DNA of 11,800 nt from Rhodospirillaceae bacterium (GTDB lineage Bacteria; Pseudomonadota; Alphaproteobacteria; Rhodospirillales; 2-02-FULL-58-16): assembly GCA_013349695.1 (NCBI GenBank), contig DUZD01000062.1:1-11800 (forward strand), read 5' to 3'. The notes under the pieces are model-generated. The model was not told the DNA's origin. It did no database searches and saw only the letters and a program-made list of their open reading frames with translations. Each line of letters starts with the position of its first letter. Within the stretch, counting starts at the first letter, position 1. Both the position numbers and the translations under genes were made by a program. Below, piece after piece: positions 7,072-11,800 of the stretch.

Positions 7072-7871
7072 GCGGACACCGCTGTCAAAGTTTCCATACG
7101 CGGTGTCAAGGCAGCATCGGCCGGCGCCGACTTCCCGTTCAAACCAACTCCGTAGATACGGTCAAGAAGTTCCCGCGTCAATCCACTGGGCGGGCCTTCA
7201 TAGATGACCTTTCCCTTGCACAACGCGACCACGCGGTCCGCGAACTCCATGGCGAGTTCCAAATGATGCAGGCTGCACAAGACACTCGCATTGTGACGCC
7301 GCGAAGTGCCTTTCAGCAGTTGCAAGACCATCCTGCTGTTGGCCGGATCAAGACTGGCGACCGGCTCGTCCGCGAGAACGATCTCCGGATCGAGCATGAA
7401 AGCGCGGGCGATGGCAACCCGCTGTTGCTGTCCTCCGGAAAGGGTGGATGCCCGGCGATAGAGATGATCGGCATCCAGGTCGACCTCCTGAAGCAGGTTG
7501 CAGGCCTTGCGCATGAAATCAATTGGGAACAATCCCAACAAACTGCGCCATAAGGAAACGGCCGGTAATGCTCCGCTCAATACGTTGCCGAGGACCGACA
7601 GGCGCGGCACCAGATGGAGTTGCTGGTGAATCATGCCCATCTTGCACCGAATTTCTCCGATATTCAGGTCAACCAGCGGAGTGCCGTCATGGGAGACCGA
7701 TCCCGAGGTCGGGGTAATCAGCCCGTTGACCATCCCGAGCAAGGTGGACTTTCCCGAGCCGGAGGGGCCAAGGAGAACGCAGAACTCACCCCTACGCACC
7801 CTGAGATCGACTCCATCGACCGCGACCGTGCCGTCGTCGAATACTTTTCCAACGGAGTGAAACTCAAACAT
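7068..7871 (-). CDS. phnC: Phosphonate/phosphite-type ABC transporter ATPase PhnC
   Basis: The product has 267 residues and is the cytoplasmic ATPase that drives import through PhnE. All nucleotide-binding motifs are intact: Walker A GPSGSGKST (35-43), Q-loop Gln near 83 (MIHQQLHLVPRLSV), signature LSGGQQQR (144-151), Walker B IVLADE (164-169), D-loop SLD (173-175) and an H-loop His near 202 (CSLHH). The MIHQQ and VPRLSVLGNVL stretches are typical of PhnC. A short C-terminal extension of about 25 residues after YGVGLNG is poorly conserved and Ala/Thr-rich. AGGA lies eight bases before the ATG. Upstream, a 70-base gap with a strong hairpin separates it from phnD; downstream it overlaps phnE by four bases. 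Confidence 0.96.
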   Translation of the reverse strand: MFEFHSVGKVFDDGTVAVDGVDLRVRRGEFCVLLGPSGSGKSTLLGMVNGLITPTSGSVSHDGTPLVDLNIGEIRCKMGMIHQQLHLVPRLSVLGNVLSGALPAVSLWRSLLGLFPIDFMRKACNLLQEVDLDADHLYRRASTLSGGQQQRVAIARAFMLDPEIVLADEPVASLDPANSRMVLQLLKGTSRRHNASVLCSLHHLELAMEFADRVVALCKGKVIYEGPPSGLTRELLDRIYGVGLNGKSAPADAALTPRMETLTAVSA

Positions 7872-7901
7872 CGTATCGGTCCTATCAAGAAAAAGGGTAT
7901 G

Positions 7902-7928
7902 CCGGGGAGCGGATGGGCCGCTCCCCGG
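7902..7928 (-). terminator. Intercistronic 11-bp perfect hairpin between phnD and phnC
   Basis: On the minus strand CCGGGGAGCGG pairs perfectly with CCGCTCCCCGG around a five-base loop. It starts 13 bases after the phnD stop. The tail CATACCCTTTTTCTT places the T-run seven bases after the stem, which suits partial termination or 3'-end protection of phnD mRNA better than a full stop. This would let the binding protein be made in excess over PhnC and PhnE, as is common for ABC importers. Confidence 0.6.
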
Positions 7929-7941
7929 AAACGGCAGCCGC

Positions 7942-8877
7942 TCAGCGTTCGGCCGCTTTCTTGAGAATGGCCCCTTTCACGTCGTCCGTGACGGCGGCAA
8001 GCTTATTCATGGAGCTTTCGATCCTCGAATACGGATAATCGGCATCGAAGCGGTCCACCTGTTTGCCGCCGTAGCCTCGGATCTGTTCCGGGCGGATGCC
8101 TGGGGCCTTATGGACGTTGTTGAAAGCCTCCTTCAGCAGAGCTTTGATTTCGGGCTTCAACTTGGTGTGCATGCCCAGCGGCGGCACGGGAATTGGTTCG
8201 CTCTTCTTGAGCACCTTGAACTTCGTCGGGTCGATGATGCCCTGCTGGACACTCTTCTCGTAAACCTTGAAAGAAATGCTTGCCGCATCCACACGTCCCT
8301 CGCGGAGCGCCGTGAGGGAGTTCGTATGGCTACCGGCCATAACGATCCTCCCGAAATCGCGAGCCGGGTCGATACCAGCCTCAAGCATCATGGCCACCGG
8401 AAAATTGAACCCGGAAGTGGAGTTTACGTCTCCGAAGGCAACGGCCTTGCCCTTCAGATCCTGCAGGCTGTTGATGCCGAAATCCTTGGCCACCAGGATT
8501 CCCGAATAATAAATGGATTTGCCGTTCTTGACGTCGAGAGCCAGAAACTCCGCCGCCCCCAGTTTATGAGCCTGATATAGGGTGACCACGCCAAGCCAGG
8601 CGATATCGACCTGCTCGCTGGCCATTCCCTGGACCACGGCGGCATAACTCGATCCGACCTTGATGTCGAAGTGGAGGCCGTAGACCTTGGTAATGGCATT
8701 GAACACCGGACGGAAGTCATCGGCGATGCTGTTGGCCCCCGTGTCGGCGGGCACCAACATGACGCGGAGAGGAGAGTCCTTGCCGCCGTCGGGAAGATCC
8801 GCGTGCGCGGCCGGCGCCGTAATGGTTGCCGCGCAAAGTAGCGCCAATCCAACGAAAAACTTGAAAGTGTTGTTCAT
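7942..8877 (-). CDS. phnD: Phosphonate/phosphite-type ABC transporter substrate-binding protein PhnD
   Basis: The product has 311 residues and is a periplasmic binding protein of the PhnD/PtxB family. A Sec signal peptide covers residues 1-26 (hydrophobic core VGLALLCAA, cleavage after AHA). Family motifs follow: LRVMLVPADTGA near 38, SSYAAVVQGMASEQVDIAWL in lobe 1, and GDVNSTSGFNFP. The STSG turn is the part that contacts the phosphonate or phosphite oxygens in studied members. ALREGRVDAASISF lies in lobe 2. The C-terminal helices are basic, and the length is normal. The ATG at 8877 follows AAGG by about ten bases. It is the first gene of phnDCE and has a 14-bp palindrome just upstream. The ligand could be phosphite, hypophosphite, methylphosphonate or another phosphonate; sequence reading alone cannot decide. 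Confidence 0.95.
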   Translation of the reverse strand: MNNTFKFFVGLALLCAATITAPAAHADLPDGGKDSPLRVMLVPADTGANSIADDFRPVFNAITKVYGLHFDIKVGSSYAAVVQGMASEQVDIAWLGVVTLYQAHKLGAAEFLALDVKNGKSIYYSGILVAKDFGINSLQDLKGKAVAFGDVNSTSGFNFPVAMMLEAGIDPARDFGRIVMAGSHTNSLTALREGRVDAASISFKVYEKSVQQGIIDPTKFKVLKKSEPIPVPPLGMHTKLKPEIKALLKEAFNNVHKAPGIRPEQIRGYGGKQVDRFDADYPYSRIESSMNKLAAVTDDVKGAILKKAAER

Positions 8878-8891
8878 CTATTTGTTACCTT

Positions 8892-8905
8892 GTCATTCGA
8901 ATGAC
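8892..8905. promoter_or_regulatory. Perfect 14-bp palindrome in the phnD leader (candidate operator)
   Basis: GTCATTCGAATGAC reads the same on both strands and ends 14 bases before the phnD start codon, next to the ribosome site. A repressor bound here could block both transcription and access to the start. It shares TGTCAT with the Pho-box half-site but lacks the second direct copy. Confidence 0.45.
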
Positions 8906-9762
8906 CGGTCCCGATGGTGAAAAGGGAAGCCCCCGCCAGATGCACGGTTACCCACTCTGCACCGCGGAAGGAAATCCAAAACAAAAGAAGATGAAACGCC
9001 GAGCGGCGTTCAACAGGTCCCGTGATAGCGGATGGCATAAAACGGCGTCACCTGACGAGCCAATTCACCGTCTTCGAGAAGGCGCGGGGGAATTGCCCGA
9101 TCATCTGTTGTATGCTACCGCCTTGGCGGTTTTTCCTTGGCCCGGAACGGCCATGGGAAGGAGAGCGTTTTTCTCCTCGGGAAGCCCGGAAATCCCCTAA
9201 ACTTTGGGTTCTCGAATCTTCCTACACTATTGGTGAACGCTAAAATCACGGAATGCGGATGTCAACAACGAATTAAGAGTTTCCGTTGTCGCGCGGCGTA
9301 GCGGAGCCGACGGCGAAGCTCGGTTGGACTGACGCGGTGTTCGGCGGGTGATTGGCGTTATGGCGGAAACACAAGATCGGGGGTCACTCATTAGGGCCTG
9401 TGGACAATTAACGAAATTTCAACCCATTCCGTGATCCAAGAAAGACCGGTGAAGCTTGAGGGAGCCGCCATGGACGTCAAAACCCACAACAGGCCGAAGT
9501 ATTGCATATCCTCATTTCTCGTTCACCGTTACCACAATCCCGGCGGGGCCGATCCCCGAGGGCGATGGCCGCAAGAACGGGGAAACGGGTCAACGCAGGC
9601 TTGGGATCGCCCGCGAAGGCTTTCTCCCTTGGCCGTGCCATCCCCGCGATTTTAAGTTATTAATGCCTAAAAATGAATGTATTATGATCTATCATACTGT
9701 AATTCCTTGATCGGCGGGAAATCGACATCCGTGGTGTTGTTTTTTGAACTTTCGAGGCCGGC
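8906..9762. other. Long gene-free region between phnD and ftsZ
   Basis: About 860 bases between divergent genes hold no reading frame I can support; the short open frames have no recognisable domains. A small inverted repeat, AGGAGA-N7-TCTCCT, sits at 9159-9177. The last 110 bases before ftsZ become markedly AT-rich, as expected of a promoter. The stretch could hide a small RNA or a decayed gene, but I see no direct sign of either. Confidence 0.5.
9657..9685 (+). promoter_or_regulatory. Possible sigma70-type promoter of ftsZ
   Basis: TATTAT at 9680-9685 matches the -10 consensus at five of six bases. It lies 17 bases after TTATTA (three of six for a -35). Both sit in an AT-rich island within otherwise GC-rich sequence, about 80 bases before the ftsZ start. 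Its place is plausible, but the -35 is weak. Confidence 0.3.
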
Positions 9763-11154
9763 ATGGCGGTCAATTTGAAGCTCCCCGGAGACCCCAAGAC
9801 CACCGAAGACAAGATTTCCGTGGCGAAACCCAGGATTGGCGTCATCGGTATCGGCGGCGGCGGCGGAAACGCCGTCAACAACATGATCCGGTCGAAACTG
9901 GCGGGGGTCGCCTTCATGGCCGCCAATACCGATGTCCAGGCCCTGACGACGTCCCGCGCCGAGCATTGTTTGCAGCTGGGCCCCAACGCCACCGGCGGCC
10001 TGGGGGCCGGGGCCAATATCGAGTTCGGGCGGGCCGCCGCCGAGGAAGTGATCGATGACATCCGCAAACTGGTCGGTGGCTACAACATGCTGTTCATTAC
10101 CGCCGGCATGGGCGGAGGCACCGGCACCGGCGCCGCGCCGATCATCGCCAAGGCGGCGCGCGAACAGTTGGTGCTGACGGTCGGCGTGGTCACCACGCCC
10201 TTTGATTTCGAGGGCGCCCAACGCAGGCGTACCGCCGACACCGGCCTCGAAGAGCTCGAGCAGAACGTCGATTCCCTCATCGTCATCCCCAACCAGAACC
10301 TTTTCCGCATCACCAATACCGACACAACCTTCGCCAACGCCTTCAACATCGCCGACGACGTGCTGTATTTCGCCATCCGCGGGATCACCGACTTGATCTT
10401 GGTGCCGGGACTGATCAATCTTGACTTCGCGGATGTCCAGACGGTGGTGAGCGTCGAGGGCCGGGCGATGATGGGAACGGGCGAGGCCGGAGGCGAAAGA
10501 CGGGCCCTCGATGCCGCCGAGGCGGCCATCGCCAATCCGTTGCTGGACATTCCATCCATCAAGGGCGCCAAGGGCGTGCTCATCAACATCAGCGGTGGCG
10601 GGGACATGACGCTCTTCGAGGTGGACGAGGCGGTCAATCGCATCCGCGCCGATGTCGACGCGGAGTCTCTGATCATCTTCGGCAGCACTTTAGACGGCGG
10701 TTTGGACGACAATATCCGGGTTTCCGTCGTCGCCACCGGCTTGCTTTCTCCGGCCGGGGCCACGATGACCCCCTCCCTGCCGTCGCGGACCGGCAAAGCA
10801 GCGAAAAAGCCCTCCGCCTTGGCGGCGGCGGAGCCTCCGCAATTGCCCAAATCGGTGCGGAAAACGTCACCCCCCTCCGCGGCGGAGAGCACCAAAACCG
10901 GCCAACGGAAGCCGCCGCCAGCCAAGCCGATCGCGGTCGCTCCAGCGGCCGGCGAGGAGACGCTGGCGGCCGTTGGCGAGACAAAGACCGGCGCGGCGCG
11001 GGACAAAGCCGATCCTTTCACGGCCGCCGCCGAAGCCAGTTTCGATGCCGGTGCTTCCGAGCCGGCTGATCGCGATCGCGGCAAGAACTTCCTCCAGTGG
11101 GTGGGCCGCCTAGCCAGAAAAGGGGGTATCCTTCCCCGCCAAGAGCCATCGTAA
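9763..11154 (+). CDS. ftsZ: FtsZ cell-division GTPase, stand-alone copy with atypical C-terminal tail
   Basis: The product has 463 residues and is a tubulin-like GTPase that polymerises at the cytoplasmic membrane. The core is intact: nucleotide-binding GIGGGGGNAVNN (29-40), tubulin signature GGGTGTG (117-123), and a T7 loop with N219, D221 and D224 (NLDFAD), which supplies catalytic acids to the neighbouring subunit. AMMGTGEA (235-242) and IIFGSTLDGGLD (304-315) also match. The core ends near 327. A linker rich in Ala, Pro and Lys follows (about 328-435), then a basic tail with FLQWVGRLARK (443-453). The usual alphaproteobacterial end (IPAFLRRQ-like), which binds FtsA and other partners, is absent. 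MAVNLKLP aligns with typical alphaproteobacterial FtsZ starts, and GAGG lies five bases upstream of the ATG. Neither ftsA nor lpxC flanks it, so it may be a paralogue of the main ftsZ. Confidence 0.95.
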   Translation: MAVNLKLPGDPKTTEDKISVAKPRIGVIGIGGGGGNAVNNMIRSKLAGVAFMAANTDVQALTTSRAEHCLQLGPNATGGLGAGANIEFGRAAAEEVIDDIRKLVGGYNMLFITAGMGGGTGTGAAPIIAKAAREQLVLTVGVVTTPFDFEGAQRRRTADTGLEELEQNVDSLIVIPNQNLFRITNTDTTFANAFNIADDVLYFAIRGITDLILVPGLINLDFADVQTVVSVEGRAMMGTGEAGGERRALDAAEAAIANPLLDIPSIKGAKGVLINISGGGDMTLFEVDEAVNRIRADVDAESLIIFGSTLDGGLDDNIRVSVVATGLLSPAGATMTPSLPSRTGKAAKKPSALAAAEPPQLPKSVRKTSPPSAAESTKTGQRKPPPAKPIAVAPAAGEETLAAVGETKTGAARDKADPFTAAAEASFDAGASEPADRDRGKNFLQWVGRLARKGGILPRQEPS

Positions 11155-11277
11155 ACCCCTCGGCGCGAGAGGGCCGGAAGAACGGCTGTTGCCGGTTGAT
11201 TGACACCACGCCTGGAAATCTTCCATCAACGGGATATCCGTATTTTTTTATTGGCGACGAAACGAGACGTGATAACA
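11155..11277 (+). other. ftsZ downstream gap with short hairpin and T-run
   Basis: Near 11229-11241, ACGG-GATAT-CCGT can fold into a short hairpin followed by ATTTTTTTATT. This resembles a weak intrinsic terminator, but the stem has only four pairs. Read-through into the next plus-strand gene is therefore possible. Confidence 0.3.
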
Positions 11278-11800
11278 ATGACTCCTGAAATGAAAACCGA
11301 CCTTAACGTAAAACATATTTTACGCTCCGCCAACGTGCGCTCGATTGTCTGGGTGCTGATCTGCCTTGTCTACATTTCTTATAATGTTGGCTGGGAAAAC
11401 TTATTATACTTAATGCCTCATGAAATCGCCGCCATGGTCATCGGCATCATTTCTCCTATTTTTATTTTCATCATCCTCTCTTTCATTTCCAAGGCGGCCG
11501 GGAACGAGCGCAAAGCCGCCGAGGAAATGCTCCGCCATGGCGATCTGATTAAGGACATTTCCGGAAAAATCGGCGAGATCACAAACGAGACGCGGGAGAA
11601 CGGGAAATTCCTCATCAAGGAATTGGAAGCCCGCAAGGCGATCTCCAGGGACGTGGTGAATGCGATCGAAAACCAAAACGCCGGAATGGAGGACATCGCC
11701 AACAAGCTCTCCATGGCTATCAAAGGCGAACGGGAGGAATTGGAAGCCTACAAAGCGATCTCCGGGGAGGTGGTGAATGCGATCGAAAACCAAAATACCG
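11278..11800 (+). CDS. Two-TM membrane protein with repetitive coiled-coil-like region (3' end outside window)
   Basis: At least 174 residues are encoded, and the frame is open to the window end. I do not recognise the family. A basic N-terminus (about 1-21) leads to two hydrophobic segments at about 23-38 and 50-70, so both ends probably face the cytoplasm. From about 72 the chain is highly charged and helical, likely coiled coil. A 20-residue block (115-134, ELEARKAISRDVVNAIENQN) returns at 154-173 with three changes, a period of 39 residues; more copies may lie beyond the window. The ATG is chosen as the first in frame. The ribosome site is weak, and ATG at 11290 is an alternative start. 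It follows ftsZ on the same strand after 123 bases, hinting at a shared role at the membrane, but nothing in the sequence proves this. Confidence 0.8.
   Translation, partial: MTPEMKTDLNVKHILRSANVRSIVWVLICLVYISYNVGWENLLYLMPHEIAAMVIGIISPIFIFIILSFISKAAGNERKAAEEMLRHGDLIKDISGKIGEITNETRENGKFLIKELEARKAISRDVVNAIENQNAGMEDIANKLSMAIKGEREELEAYKAISGEVVNAIENQNT
11307..11324. repeat. Inverted repeat CGTAAAA-CATA-TTTTACG inside the 5' coding region
   Basis: Seven-base arms match exactly around a four-base loop, starting 29 bases after the start codon. It could fold in mRNA or bind a protein. It is AT-rich and short, so chance is possible. Confidence 0.35.

Noticed and set aside
8890..8906. Pho box upstream of phnD
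   Set aside because: Only one TGTCAT half-site is present; the second is inverted rather than a direct repeat 11 bases on, so it is better called a palindrome.
9195..9225. tRNA-like TTC-arm sequence (GGGTTCTCGAATC)
   Set aside because: The spacing is wrong for a T arm, and no acceptor stem or anticodon arm can be built around it.
8901..9243. Overlapping plus-strand frames of 99 and 73 codons upstream of ftsZ
   Set aside because: No domain, no clear ribosome site and unlikely residue composition; probably chance frames in GC-rich sequence.
9431..9710. Overlapping plus-strand frames of 74 and 84 codons upstream of ftsZ
   Set aside because: Pro/Arg/Gly-rich translations without domains, with no good ribosome site, and they compete with each other for the same bases.
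10080..11084. Long minus-strand open frame (334 codons) across ftsZ
   Set aside because: It is the antisense shadow of a GC-rich, well-conserved ftsZ; the translation is Ser/Ala/Pro-rich low complexity.
9763..11154. Magnetosome-type FtsZm
   Set aside because: FtsZm of Magnetospirillum lacks the C-terminal region and sits beside mam genes. This protein has a full linker and tail, and no mam gene is seen.
1..11800. CRISPR array, insertion sequence, integrase or prophage
   Set aside because: No regularly spaced direct repeats, transposase motifs or terminal inverted repeats with target duplications were found; the only repeat series is the coding 117-base period near the right end.

Overview
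The window looks like a chromosomal segment of an alphaproteobacterium, probably Rhodospirillales-like. The moderately GC-rich base composition, a zeta-type F1-ATPase inhibitor (a family known mainly from Alphaproteobacteria) and an FtsZ with the alphaproteobacterial-style N-terminus (MAVNLKLP) all point that way. No rRNA, tRNA, CRISPR array, insertion sequence or phage gene was seen.

Layout. (1) 1-5088, minus strand: a cell-envelope block, read from right to left. It holds an OmpA-domain lipoprotein, a translationally coupled small membrane protein, and the first 1291 codons of a very large alpha-2-macroglobulin-like protein with an N-terminal membrane anchor and Sel1/TPR repeats. Its C-terminal end lies beyond base 1. 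A terminator-like hairpin follows the small gene, and a perfect inverted repeat lies upstream of the macroglobulin gene. (2) 5089-5856: a structured leader with two mutually exclusive hairpins, followed on the plus strand by the zeta inhibitor gene. (3) 6046-8877, minus strand: phnD-phnC-phnE, a complete phosphonate/phosphite-type ABC importer. It has a perfect palindrome in its 5' leader and an 11-bp hairpin between phnD and phnC. No phosphonate- or phosphite-metabolising enzyme is present. (4) 8878-9762: about 0.9 kb without a supportable gene. (5) 9763-11800, plus strand: an ftsZ gene outside the usual division cluster, whose product has a non-canonical C-terminal tail, then the start of a two-TM membrane protein with a repetitive, probably coiled-coil, cytoplasmic region.

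How the parts may work together. The envelope block plausibly protects or monitors the periplasm, with macroglobulin trapping proteases and the OmpA domain holding peptidoglycan. The phn genes form one functional importer. The stand-alone ftsZ plus the membrane coiled-coil gene is the most intriguing pair. It could be a second FtsZ-based cytoskeletal module with its own membrane attachment, but this is inference. Most of the rest is ordinary core or transport content.
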